A stretch of 64,000 nucleotides of DNA from Euzebya pacifica. GTDB lineage: Bacteria; Actinomycetota; Nitriliruptoria; Euzebyales; Euzebyaceae. Below are positions 33,873-42,313 of this stretch, piece by piece. Positions within the stretch are counted from its first letter, which is position 1; each line of letters opens with the position of its first letter. Location of the stretch: positions 2,609,910 through 2,673,909 of the forward strand of contig NZ_CP031165.1 of assembly GCF_003344865.1 (NCBI RefSeq). The letters run 5' to 3'. The notes under the pieces are model-generated. The model worked only from the letters and a program-made list of their open reading frames with translations, had not been told where the DNA came from and did no database searches. The translations under genes and the position numbers were made by a program.

Positions 33873-35291
33873 TCAGATGTCGTAATAGAGCTCGAACTCG
33901 TGGGGAGTCGGGCGCAGGCGGTTCGGGGTGACCTCGGCCTCCATCTTGAAGTTGATGTGGGTCTCGATGAGGTCCTCGGTGAACACACCGCCCTCGAGCA
34001 GGAACTCGTGGTCGTCCTCGAGCGCCGCCAGCGCCTGGTCCAGGCTGGCCGGCACCGACGGCAGGTCCGCCAGGGCCTCCGGGCCGAGCTCATAGATGTC
34101 CTTGTCCACCGGGTCCGGCGGCTCGATCTTGTTCCGCACGCCATCCAGGCCCGCCATCATCAGCGCGGAGAACGCCAGGTAGGGGTTGCACGAGGGGTCC
34201 GGCACGCGGAACTCCACGCGCTTGGCCTTCGGGCTCTTGGAGATCAGCGGGATACGGCAGGCCGCCGAACGGTTCCGCTGGCTGTAGACCAGGTTGATCG
34301 GGGCCTCGTAGCCGGGGACCAGCCGCTTGTAGCTGTTGGTCGTCGGGTTGGTGAAGGCCAGCACCGCGGGGGCGTGGTGCAGCAGGCCGCCGATGTAGTG
34401 GCGAGCCATCTCCGACAGGCCGGCGTAGCCGGTCTCGTCGTAGAACAGCGGCTCGCCGTCCTTCCACAGCGACATGTGGGTGTGCATGCCGGAGCCGTTG
34501 TCCATGAAGATCGGCTTGGGCATGAACGTCGCGGTCTTGCCGTTGCGCAGCGCCACGTTCTTGACGATGTACTTGAACAGCATGACCTGGTCGGCGCACT
34601 GGGCGAGCGGCGCGAACCGGAAGTCGATCTCGGCCTGGCCGGCGGTGCCGACCTCGTGGTGCTGCAGCTCGACCTCGATACCCGCCCGCTCGAGCTCCAC
34701 GACCATCTCCGAGCGAAGGTCGGTCATGTGGTCCATCGGGGGAAGCGGGAAGTAGCCCTGCTTGTGACGGATCTTGTGGCCCAGGTTCGGGCCTTCGTCC
34801 TTGCCGGTGTTCCACGCGGCCTCGACGGAGTCGATGGCGTAGAACGACCCCTTGGGCTCGGAGATGAAGCGGATGTCGTCGAAGACGAAGAACTCCGCCT
34901 CCGGTCCGACGTAGCAGGTGTCGGCGATCCCGGTCGACTGCAGGTAGGCCTCGGCCTTCTGCGCGACGTAGCGGGGGTCACGGCTGTAGCTCTCGCCCGT
35001 GAGCGGGTCCCGCACGAAGCAGTTGAGGATCAGCGTGGGGTGCTGGCGGAAGGTGTCGACGACCGCCGTGTTGGGGTCCGGCACCAGCAGCATGTCGGAT
35101 TCCTGGATCTCCTGGAATCCGCGGACCGACGAGCCGTCGAAGCCGAGGCCGTCGTCGAACACCTCGCGGGTCACCTGGTGGGCGGGCATCGTGTAGTGCT
35201 GCATCAGACCGGGCAGGTCGATGAAGCGGAAGTCGACGAACTGGATGCCCTCGTCGTTGATCTTGTGCAGGACGTCTTCTGGACTACCCAA
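33873..35291 (-). CDS. glnA: Glutamine synthetase GlnA1, class I, adenylylatable type
   Basis: The 472-residue protein matches the class I-β length and motifs: [55 protein letters not shown] (ATP) and [13 protein letters not shown]. Tyr400 in DKDIYEL lies in the adenylylation loop, the known target of GlnE, whose gene is at 6660-9557. It is likely the main assimilatory enzyme. A four-part GlnR-like box lies 93 bp upstream and a hairpin follows the gene. It is transcribed alone, downstream of the small membrane-protein gene. Confidence 0.96.
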   Translation of the reverse strand: MGSPEDVLHKINDEGIQFVDFRFIDLPGLMQHYTMPAHQVTREVFDDGLGFDGSSVRGFQEIQESDMLLVPDPNTAVVDTFRQHPTLILNCFVRDPLTGESYSRDPRYVAQKAEAYLQSTGIADTCYVGPEAEFFVFDDIRFISEPKGSFYAIDSVEAAWNTGKDEGPNLGHKIRHKQGYFPLPPMDHMTDLRSEMVVELERAGIEVELQHHEVGTAGQAEIDFRFAPLAQCADQVMLFKYIVKNVALRNGKTATFMPKPIFMDNGSGMHTHMSLWKDGEPLFYDETGYAGLSEMARHYIGGLLHHAPAVLAFTNPTTNSYKRLVPGYEAPINLVYSQRNRSAACRIPLISKSPKAKRVEFRVPDPSCNPYLAFSALMMAGLDGVRNKIEPPDPVDKDIYELGPEALADLPSVPASLDQALAALEDDHEFLLEGGVFTEDLIETHINFKMEAEVTPNRLRPTPHEFELYYDI

Positions 35292-35383
35292 CGGTGGTCT
35301 CCCTTGCTCGGTCAGCTCTGGGTGGGGGGTGATGCTCGCTCAACAGGCGTTGACACCCGAGCGGCGAACCTATCGAACCCGGG

Positions 35384-35421
35384 GTCACGGTCGCATGACC
35401 TGATTGTTTCTACCGTGTTAC
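35384..35421 (-). promoter_or_regulatory. GlnR-like box upstream of glnA1
   Basis: On the minus strand the pattern is GTAAC-N6-GAAAC-N6-GTCAT-N6-GTGAC. The first pair fits the GlnR consensus gTnAc-N6-GaAAc perfectly, and spacing is exact for all four. This is the best of the three sites in the window. Confidence 0.7.
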
Positions 35422-35425
35422 GAGC

Positions 35426-35452
35426 GCCCGTTGCGACTCTGTGGCAACGGGC
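35426..35452. promoter_or_regulatory. 9-bp inverted repeat next to the GlnR-like box
   Basis: GCCCGTTGC pairs with GCAACGGGC across 9 nt. It abuts the GlnR-like box and could be an operator or a second terminator of the upstream gene. Confidence 0.5.
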
Positions 35453-35484
35453 GGGTGGCACTTACCCGACGCCTCGGACACGGA

Positions 35485-35510
35485 AACGCCCCGGCGCGAG
35501 CCGGGGCGTT
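35485..35510 (-). terminator. Hairpin terminator of the small membrane-protein gene
   Basis: AACGCCCCGGC pairs perfectly with GCCGGGGCGTT around a 4-nt loop. On the minus strand it lies 27 bp after the stop at 35537. Confidence 0.72.
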
Positions 35511-35536
35511 GGGGTGTTCGTGGGTCGTCGGGTGGG

Positions 35537-35785
35537 TCAGACGCGGTGCTCGGTGTGCACGACCTGACCGCCGTCAGCGGTGCGGTGGACCTCCTGGGTG
35601 GTCTCGCGGCGACGGCCCGGGCGGTTGCTGGCGTACATCGCCAGGCCGATCAGCCCGCCGATGACACCCGCGGCCATGAGGATCTGGCCGATGACGACCA
35701 GGTCGAGCCCGGCGACGTCGACTTCCACGCCGAACGCCAGGATCGCGCCGATGACGAACAGGACGATTGCGCTTCCGATGGCCAT
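35537..35785 (-). CDS. Small two-helix membrane protein, DUF6458-like
   Basis: ATG 35785 has AAGGAGG (35794-35800) 8 nt upstream. The 82-residue protein has two membrane helices: IGSAIVLFVIGAILAFGV and LVVIGQILMAAGVIGGLIGLAM, joined by VDVAGLDL, the pattern of actinobacterial DUF6458 proteins. The C-terminal tail is basic then polar (RRRETTQEVHRT...). The role of the family is unknown. It lies 91 bp downstream of mscS on the same strand. Confidence 0.82.
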   Translation of the reverse strand: MAIGSAIVLFVIGAILAFGVEVDVAGLDLVVIGQILMAAGVIGGLIGLAMYASNRPGRRRETTQEVHRTADGGQVVHTEHRV

Positions 35786-35876
35786 GTCACTTGCCTCCTT
35801 GCCGAGCACGAGCCCGGAACGGTGATGTGACCGAATGAATGCCCGGTAACGCGCAGTCCAACCCCGTCCAGAGGAA

Positions 35877-37055
35877 CTAGTCGCCGGGCAGGGGCGGCGC
35901 CGGGTCCTCGGGAGGTGACGTGTCGACCGGTGCATCGCCCACCCCGGGTTCCATCGCGGCCGCGGGAACACCGGCGGCGGGGACGTCCTGCTTGACCCAG
36001 ATCGTGCGCTGCGGGAAGGGGATCTCGATGCCGGCGTCGTCGAACGCCTTCTTCAGCCGACGGCGGAACTCGCGGTTGACCTTCCACTGCGACGCAGGAC
36101 GGGTCTTCATCACCAGGCGCAGGACGACCTCGTTGGGACCGAACTGCTGGACACCCCACAGCTCGGGCTCCTCGAGGATCTCGGGGTCCCACTCGGGATC
36201 GACGGCCATGCCGTGGGCCACCTCGGTGAGCACGGCGGAGGCATGGTCGAGGTCGGTGTCGTAGGACACGCCGATGTCGAGCAAGGACCGGGACCACAGC
36301 TGCGACATGTTGCCGACACGACTGATCTCGCCGTTGGGGACGTGCCACACGGTCCCCTCGACGTCGCGCAGGCGGGTGACCCGCAGGCTGATCGCCTCCA
36401 CCACACCGGTGGCCTCGCCGACGTTGACGACGTCACCGATGCCGTACTGGTCCTCCAGCAGCATGAACGTGCCGGACAGGAAGTCCTTCACCAGCGACTG
36501 TGCGCCGAAGCCGAGCGCCACACCGACGACCCCAGCACCCGCGACCAGCGGGCCGATGTCGATGTCGAGCTGTCCGAGCACGATGAAGACCGCGATCATC
36601 CAGACGACGAAGGCGACGATCGAACCGATCACCCCGCCGATGGTGTCGGCGCGCTGACGGGATCGTTCCTCGAAGACCCGGCGCTCCTCCACCGTCAGGC
36701 CGTCAGCCATGCCAGGGGCACGCCTGGCGATGCGGCCGATGGCTTCCTGGCTCTCGTTGGCGGTCCGGCGGACCGCCCCGGCGATCAGACGTCGGGCAAT
36801 CCGGGCCACGACCGCGGCGGCGATCAGTACGAGCACGATCGACAGCAGGACCGGCATGACGCTGCCCAGCAGGGTTGCCAGCGTCTCGTTCCCGGTCGTG
36901 TCCAGTACCCACTTGCAGATGGCGTTGGCGTCCGTGCCGCACCCGTTGAGGGCCGATTCTCCGATGTTCTCCAGAACGGACTCCTCTGATGACGCGTCGG
37001 CATCGGTCTGGGCCAGGATGATGGACAGGGGCAACGAGAGGTCAGGGAAGCTCAT
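35877..37055 (-). CDS. mscS: Small-conductance mechanosensitive channel family protein
   Basis: From ATG 37055 the protein has 392 residues. An extracytoplasmic N-terminus (about 1-60) with two Cys precedes TM1 (about 65-90), TM2 (about 140-163) and the pore helix TM3 (LVAGAGVVGVALGFGAQSLVKDFLSG), the Gly/Ala-rich MscS hallmark. The β domain (YGIGDVVNVGEATGVVEAISLRVTRLR) and α/β domain follow. A Pro/Asp-rich tail closes the protein. It opens under membrane tension to release solutes. With mscL frameshifted nearby, this may be the main osmotic valve of the locus. The start has GGAGAG upstream. Confidence 0.93.
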   Translation of the reverse strand: MSFPDLSLPLSIILAQTDADASSEESVLENIGESALNGCGTDANAICKWVLDTTGNETLATLLGSVMPVLLSIVLVLIAAAVVARIARRLIAGAVRRTANESQEAIGRIARRAPGMADGLTVEERRVFEERSRQRADTIGGVIGSIVAFVVWMIAVFIVLGQLDIDIGPLVAGAGVVGVALGFGAQSLVKDFLSGTFMLLEDQYGIGDVVNVGEATGVVEAISLRVTRLRDVEGTVWHVPNGEISRVGNMSQLWSRSLLDIGVSYDTDLDHASAVLTEVAHGMAVDPEWDPEILEEPELWGVQQFGPNEVVLRLVMKTRPASQWKVNREFRRRLKKAFDDAGIEIPFPQRTIWVKQDVPAAGVPAAAMEPGVGDAPVDTSPPEDPAPPLPGD

Positions 37056-37229
37056 GTCTCTCCGACTCTTGCACGCGACGTGCACCTCAAACGTCCCAAC
37101 CCGTCCGATCGTGACATTCCCTGCCGATCAGCAGGCGACCATCGCGCCGATCGGGTCGGCTCCGTCGCCTGCAGCCCGACCTTTCGTATCCTGCGCCTCT
37201 ATCCAGCTTCCTTCCCCTGGGGGATCTCC

Positions 37230-39461
37230 GTGCGTCTCGTGACCCGTCCACTCGTCCTTCTGCTCGCGCTGGTGCTCGGCATCCCGTTCGCCGCTGCACA
37301 GGAAGAGGGAGGTGACGCACCAGATGACGCCGGCGACATCGTGATCGCCGGGCCCGAGGGCGCGCAGGCCGCTGCCCAGCTCAGCCAGGCAACCTCCAGT
37401 GAGGGCACGAGCCGGGTCATGCTGGCCTCCGATGCGTCGTTTGCTGACGCGCTTGCCTCGGCAGTGCTCCAGCAGGACGGTCCGCTGCTGCTGGTCCCGC
37501 CGACCCTGCCCCTGCCGGGTGCGGTCATCGGTGAGCTCGAGCGCCTCGCCCCCACCGAGGTCACGCTGCTCGGCGGCGAGTCCGCCATCGGGCAGGACGT
37601 GGAGGAGGAGTTGCAGCGCATCGGCTTCGCGACCAACCGCATCGCCGGGGCGACCCGCTACGACACCGCGACGGCCATCGCGCGCACGCGCCCCAACGCC
37701 GTCACCGCGCTGCTGGTCCGTGCCTTCGACGCCTCCGGCGGCAACGGCACCGGTGCCTGGGCGGACAGCGTCTCGGCAGGGGCCCTGTCCACGCAGCTCG
37801 GACTGCCCATCCTCCTGACCGCCAGCGACGAGCTCAGCAGCCCCACCGCGGAGTACCTGAACAGCAGCGGCATCCAGACGGTGATCATCGTTGGCGGTAC
37901 GGGCGCGGTCTCGGCCGGCATCGAGGAGCAGCTCCGGGCCGCCGACTTCATCGTCAGCCGCGCTGCGGGCGCCACCCGCTTCGAGACGGCGCTCGACGTT
38001 GCCCGAGTGCGGCGACTGGCCCCGTCACGCGCGGTGCTCGTCGACGGCATCGGTGAGGACGGCTGGCAGGGTGGCCTCGCTGCGGCCCGACACGCCGCGC
38101 TCGAGGGCGCACCCATCCTTCCCGTCACCGACGAGGCGATCCCCGCCTCGATCCAGGCGTACCTCGACCAGGTGCAGCCCTCGCTGCTCACCTGTGTGGA
38201 GGTCCAGCTCGACCTCTGCCGTGGCGGCACCGGCGAGGGCGAGGGCGGCGGATCTGCCGTCGTCACCTTCAACCCGCCGACCGGCTCGGCGATCCGTGCC
38301 GGCGAGCCGATCATCGTCGGCGTCGACGACCCCGAGCGGTCGCTCGACGGCACCGTGTCGGTGTCGTCCAACTGCACGGTCGTCGGCTACCCGAGCACCC
38401 CACAGTTCGTGACCGAGGGATCCGTCAACTTCGGCCTGACCGTCGCCCCGGAGGAACCGGGCGGCGACCAGCCCCGCCCCAGCGGTGCGGTCCCGGTGCA
38501 GCCGAGCGCAGGCAACCCCCAGCCCCAGCCCGGGGCGACGGCCCAGCCGGTCGAGGACAACGAGCCCACGCCGGTGGACTACCCGTTGTCCTGTGAGGTC
38601 ACCACGTCCCTCGGCACCGCCGACGGCGGCGAGCAGGTGGACCGCAGCGTCTACACCGTCGTTGACCTCCGCCCGCGGATCCGTGTCTCCTCCTTCCCCT
38701 TGGTGGAGGGTGCCGCCGTCGCCTTCACCGATGTCACCGGTGGTCCCGTCGACACCTGGTCGTGGGACTTCGGTGACGGTGGGACCAGCGCCGAGCAGCA
38801 CCCCGACCACGTCTTCGACGACATGGGCTGCTACCCGGTCGACCTCGAGGTGACCTCCTCCCTGCAGCACTGGTTCGACGGGTCGAGGTTCGCCGAGACC
38901 GAAACACGCCTCATCGGTATCGCACCGGCCGACGCCGACCTCGCCCACGTGGAGATGTACGTCGTCGAGGGCTTCGTCCCGGTCCCCGGTGCGGTGGTCC
39001 GCATGTCCGACCTCGACGGGAACGAGATCGCTTCGGCGACGGCGGGCAGCGACGGGGTCGCGGTCTTCAACGACGGCGGCGCATCCAGCCTCTCTGGTGT
39101 CGACCACGGCACCTACGTGTTCACCGTCGACGGTGAGGACGGGCTGACGGTCCAGACGGTCGCGCCGGGACAGACGGTCTGCCCCGGCGTCCAGATCGGG
39201 GACATCGGTGACCTGACCGTGACCGCCCAGACCGACGCTGCCGAACCGGCCCCGATCCCCGGTGCCACGGTCGAGATCACGCGTGATGGGTTCACCTTCG
39301 GTGGCACGACCGACGACAACGGCAGCTTCTCGCTGGCCGACCTGCCGGTCGGCAGCTACACCGTCGAGGTCCGCGCCCAGGGCTTCGTGACCGAGACCCG
39401 GACGGTCGTCGTCGTCGCCGACACCGGGACCACCCTCGAGGTCTCGATGACCCGCAACTGA
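37230..39461 (+). CDS. Exported cell-wall-binding repeat protein with PKD and Cna-B-like domains
   Basis: The GTG at 37230 follows GGGGGA by 5 nt, and TATCCT (37187-37192) is a plausible -10. The 743-residue protein has a signal peptide (about 1-25, FAAAQ), three cell-wall-binding repeat 2 units (about 30-310, e.g. VTLLGGESAIG, RIAGATRYDTATAIAR and IIVGGTGAVS), a β region with a Pro/Gln-rich linker, a PKD domain (about 487-543, WSWDFGDGG), and two β-sandwich units; the last (about 667-740) resembles carboxypeptidase-regulatory or Cna-B repeats. It is probably a structural or adhesive wall protein; no catalytic domain is seen. Confidence 0.9.
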   Translation: MRLVTRPLVLLLALVLGIPFAAAQEEGGDAPDDAGDIVIAGPEGAQAAAQLSQATSSEGTSRVMLASDASFADALASAVLQQDGPLLLVPPTLPLPGAVIGELERLAPTEVTLLGGESAIGQDVEEELQRIGFATNRIAGATRYDTATAIARTRPNAVTALLVRAFDASGGNGTGAWADSVSAGALSTQLGLPILLTASDELSSPTAEYLNSSGIQTVIIVGGTGAVSAGIEEQLRAADFIVSRAAGATRFETALDVARVRRLAPSRAVLVDGIGEDGWQGGLAAARHAALEGAPILPVTDEAIPASIQAYLDQVQPSLLTCVEVQLDLCRGGTGEGEGGGSAVVTFNPPTGSAIRAGEPIIVGVDDPERSLDGTVSVSSNCTVVGYPSTPQFVTEGSVNFGLTVAPEEPGGDQPRPSGAVPVQPSAGNPQPQPGATAQPVEDNEPTPVDYPLSCEVTTSLGTADGGEQVDRSVYTVVDLRPRIRVSSFPLVEGAAVAFTDVTGGPVDTWSWDFGDGGTSAEQHPDHVFDDMGCYPVDLEVTSSLQHWFDGSRFAETETRLIGIAPADADLAHVEMYVVEGFVPVPGAVVRMSDLDGNEIASATAGSDGVAVFNDGGASSLSGVDHGTYVFTVDGEDGLTVQTVAPGQTVCPGVQIGDIGDLTVTAQTDAAEPAPIPGATVEITRDGFTFGGTTDDNGSFSLADLPVGSYTVEVRAQGFVTETRTVVVVADTGTTLEVSMTRN

Positions 39462-39471
39462 CCGTCGGGAG

Positions 39472-39501
39472 GGTGGGCTGCGTCACGACCGGCAGCCCAC
39501 C
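39472..39501 (+). terminator. Hairpin terminator of the PKD wall protein gene
   Basis: GGTGGGCTGC pairs perfectly with GCAGCCCACC, 10 bp after the stop. Confidence 0.68.
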
Positions 39502-39502
39502 G

Positions 39503-39520
39503 CCTCCGGCTCGCCGGAGG
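39503..39520 (-). terminator. Short hairpin after lipA
   Basis: CCTCCGG pairs with CCGGAGG around a 4-nt loop, 7 bp past the lipA stop on the minus strand. Confidence 0.5.
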
Positions 39521-39527
39521 GTCGACG

Positions 39528-40493
39528 TCAGGCGGTCGGCCGGCTCCAGGCGCCGGCGTTGATCGCCTGGTCGCCGGCCATGAAGCTCGACCGCACCAGC
39601 GGACCGGCCTCGACGTGGTCGAAGCCGAGCTCGCGACCGTACTCGCGGTAGCGGTCGTACTCGTCGGGGGCGGCGTAGCGCTGCAGCGCGAGGTGCTTGT
39701 GCGTGGGCTGCAGGTACTGGCCGATGGTCAGGATCTGGCAGCCGGCGTCGGCGAGGTCGCGCATGGCCTCGCGCACCTCTTCCTCCGTCTCGCCCATGCC
39801 GAGGATCAGGTTGGACTTGCGGGCGATCTCGGGGGCCCAGTCGCGGGTTCGGCGCAGGACGTCCAACGACCCCTCGTAGGTGAACGCGGGACGCGTGTGG
39901 CGGAAGACGCGGCGCACCGTCTCCAGGTTGTGGGCGAGCACCTCGGGCCGGGCGGAGATGACCTCGCGCAGCGCGTCCTCGTCACCACGGAAGTCCGGGA
40001 TCAGCAGCTCGACGCCGCAACCGGGGACCTGTTCGTGGATCTGCCGGGCGGTCTCGGCGTACAGCCAGGCCCCGCCGTCGGGGAGGTCGTCACGGGCCAC
40101 GCCGGTCACGACCGCGAAGTGCAGCCCCATCTCGGCAACGGTCTCGGCCACCCGCCGGGGTTCGTCACGGTCGTAGCCCTTGGGCTTGCCCGTCGCGATC
40201 TGGCAGAAGCCACAGCGACGGGTGCAGTCCTCGCCACCGATGAGGAACGACGCCTCGCGCTGCTCCCAGCACTGGTGGATGTTGGGGCAGGCCGCCTCCT
40301 CGCAGACGGTGTTCAGGGACGCGCCCCGCATCGTCTTCTTCAGCTCCCGGTAGTTGGGGCCGGCGAGGGGGATGTGGCGCTTCATCCATTCGGGCTTGCG
40401 CTGGGCCACGGATGGCGCGCCGACGATCGTCAGCCGTCGCGCATCGGCCGGAATGGATGTGGCGGACTGGGGCGAGGTGTCGATGGTGCTCAC
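39528..40493 (-). CDS. lipA: Lipoyl synthase
   Basis: The 321-residue radical-SAM protein has both LipA iron-sulfur motifs: the auxiliary cluster [12 protein letters not shown] (Cx4Cx5C) and the radical-SAM CTRRCGFC (Cx3Cx2C). The C-terminal RSSFMAGD contains the conserved Arg-Ser-Ser of the auxiliary cluster. It inserts two sulfur atoms into protein-bound octanoyl groups to give lipoate. Its GTG overlaps the lipB stop by 4 bases, so the two are one operon. Clients are visible nearby: the two-lipoyl E2 at 42314-44083 and the glycine cleavage pathway of GcvT. Confidence 0.97.
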   Translation of the reverse strand: MSTIDTSPQSATSIPADARRLTIVGAPSVAQRKPEWMKRHIPLAGPNYRELKKTMRGASLNTVCEEAACPNIHQCWEQREASFLIGGEDCTRRCGFCQIATGKPKGYDRDEPRRVAETVAEMGLHFAVVTGVARDDLPDGGAWLYAETARQIHEQVPGCGVELLIPDFRGDEDALREVISARPEVLAHNLETVRRVFRHTRPAFTYEGSLDVLRRTRDWAPEIARKSNLILGMGETEEEVREAMRDLADAGCQILTIGQYLQPTHKHLALQRYAAPDEYDRYREYGRELGFDHVEAGPLVRSSFMAGDQAINAGAWSRPTA

Positions 40494-41200
40494 GGAGCAT
40501 CGAGTGTAGGCGCCGCGTCCACCGATGCGTGCAGTCCCAGCTCAGCCGGTCGGACGGCCCGTGGTGTGCGCCGAAGGTGGTGGGCCAGCGCGGCGGTGAG
40601 GTCCCTCGCGACGTCCTCCGTCGAGGCCTCCGCTCCCAGCGCCGACAACGACGTGACACCGCCGTCGGTGATGCCGCACGGGACGATCCCCCCGAAGTCG
40701 GCGAGATCGGGTCGCACGTTCAACGCCACCCCGTGCTTGGTCACCCGGTTGGTGATCCGAACGCCAACGGCGGCGATCTTGTCGGTGCCGACCCACACGC
40801 CCGGGTAGCCGTGCCGGCGATCCGCAGACACGCCGTGTGCGCCAACGGTGTCGATGAGCGCATCCTCCAGGGCGGTGACGTAGCGCCGGGCGCCCAGGGC
40901 CTCGTCGAGGCGCACGATCGGATAGGCGACCACCTGTCCGGGACCGTGGTAGGTCACGTCACCGCCCCGATCGATCCGCACCACGGGGATCCCCGGGCGC
41001 AGGCCGGTCACGTTCGCGTCGACATCGGCGTGACGTCCTGCGGTGTAGACCGGCGGATGGCTAAGCATCAGCAGCACGTCGTCGATCAGGCCCTCGCGAC
41101 GAGCCTCGACCAGCTGCTCCTGCCAGCCGAGGGCCACGCGGTAGTCGACCTCGCCAGCCCACACCGTCAGCATCACCGCATCGTGCATGTCATCCATCAT
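40490..41200 (-). CDS. lipB: Octanoyltransferase (lipoate-protein ligase B)
   Basis: From ATG 41200 ([10 protein letters not shown]) the protein has 236 residues. LipB motifs are [45 protein letters not shown] with the catalytic Lys, and HGVALNV. The usual catalytic Cys is present in GIVPCGITD. It moves octanoyl from acyl carrier protein to lipoyl domains, before LipA. The start is not certain: two further in-frame ATGs follow within 12 bases, and the frame is open upstream to 41329. It overlaps lipA by 4 bases. Confidence 0.95.
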   Translation of the reverse strand: MMDDMHDAVMLTVWAGEVDYRVALGWQEQLVEARREGLIDDVLLMLSHPPVYTAGRHADVDANVTGLRPGIPVVRIDRGGDVTYHGPGQVVAYPIVRLDEALGARRYVTALEDALIDTVGAHGVSADRRHGYPGVWVGTDKIAAVGVRITNRVTKHGVALNVRPDLADFGGIVPCGITDGGVTSLSALGAEASTEDVARDLTAALAHHLRRTPRAVRPAELGLHASVDAAPTLDAP

Positions 41201-41376
41201 GCCCCCGGGCGCAACCGGCCGGATTCCCGCAGGAACCGGCGGTTCCTGATCCGTCGGAGGCACCGCGCGATGGTTCGAGATGACTACGTACGCTGCGCGT
41301 GACTCGCGGTTCTTCGTCTCCAACCTCAACCTCGTGGCGGATGGTTCGGGGCGAACGTTGCCCGCACCGTTGTGTC

Positions 41377-42216
41377 ATGCCCACGACGAGCCCCGCACCG
41401 ACCGCCGCCCACGACGAGCTCATCACGACCTACCTGCCCCTCGTCGGGTACGCGGTCAACAGCATGGCCTCCAGGATCCCGCGCCACGTGCCGCGCGACG
41501 ACCTGATGTCGGCCGGCATGCTCGGGCTCACCCAGGCCGCACAGGCCTACGACGACTCCACGGGTGTGCCGTTCGACCGGTTCGCCAGGATGCGCATCAA
41601 GGGTGCCCTGCTCGACGAGCTGCGGTCCCGCGACTGGGCGTCCCGTTCGGTTCGCCGCAACGCCCGCCGCATGCAGGCCGCCAGGGACACCGTCATCGCC
41701 CGAGAGGGTCGTGCCCCCAACCTCGACGAGACCGCTGCGGAGATGGGTGTCGGCCTCGACGAGGCCCGTCGGCTGGTCGATGACGTGCACCGTGGGACCG
41801 TCCTCAACTACGAGTCGCTGACCGTCGACGGCGTCGACGAGGTCCTGCCGGCCCACGAGTCCACCCCCGAACACCAGCTGCTGGACCGCGAGCGCCAGGG
41901 CATCCTGCTCGACGCCATCGCCGAGCTGCCCGAGCGCTTGCAGGTCGTCATCAACGCCTACTTCTTCGAGGAGCGGGCCATGGCCAACATCGCCGAGGAG
42001 CTCGGGGTGACGGAGTCCCGCATCAGCCAGATGCGCAGCGAGGCCTTCGAGATGATCCGCACAGCGATGACGATGACGCTCGAGAGCACCCCGGCCCCCG
42101 AGGAGGAGCGTCCGAACAGCCGTGCTGCTCGTCGTCGCGCCGGCTACTACGCCGCCGTCGCCACCGCCTCCACCATCGGCCAGCGGTTGGACCGCGTGCC
42201 GGCGATGGCCGCCTAG
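41377..42216 (+). CDS. RNA polymerase sigma factor, sigma-28 (FliA/WhiG) type
   Basis: The 279-residue protein has region 2 (YLPLVGYAVNSMASRIP, DDLMSAGMLGLTQAAQAYD, FDRFARMRIKGALLDELRSRDW, then SVRR), region 3 (ARDTVIAREGRAPNLDETAAEMGV), and region 4 with its HTH (LPERLQVVINAYFFEERAMANIAEELGVTESRISQMRSEA). ARMRIKGALLDELRSxDW is the signature of FliA/WhiG sigma factors, which drive flagellar genes or, in Streptomyces, sporulation. No flagellar gene or FlgM-like anti-sigma is in the window. It is divergent from lipB. A hairpin shared with the E2 gene follows. Confidence 0.92.
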   Translation: MPTTSPAPTAAHDELITTYLPLVGYAVNSMASRIPRHVPRDDLMSAGMLGLTQAAQAYDDSTGVPFDRFARMRIKGALLDELRSRDWASRSVRRNARRMQAARDTVIAREGRAPNLDETAAEMGVGLDEARRLVDDVHRGTVLNYESLTVDGVDEVLPAHESTPEHQLLDRERQGILLDAIAELPERLQVVINAYFFEERAMANIAEELGVTESRISQMRSEAFEMIRTAMTMTLESTPAPEEERPNSRAARRRAGYYAAVATASTIGQRLDRVPAMAA

Positions 42217-42249
42217 ATCCCGGCCGCCCGGACCCCACACCCCCCGACG

Positions 42250-42280
42250 CGACGCCGCCCCCTTCGAGGGGGCGGCGTCG
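42250..42280. terminator. Bidirectional hairpin between the sigma gene and the E2 gene
   Basis: CGACGCCGCCCCC pairs perfectly with GGGGGCGGCGTCG around a TTCGA-type loop. It sits between two convergent genes and may stop both. Confidence 0.72.
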
Positions 42281-42313
42281 TGGGTCGGTGCGCGGGGATG
42301 CCGCAGCTCGGGG

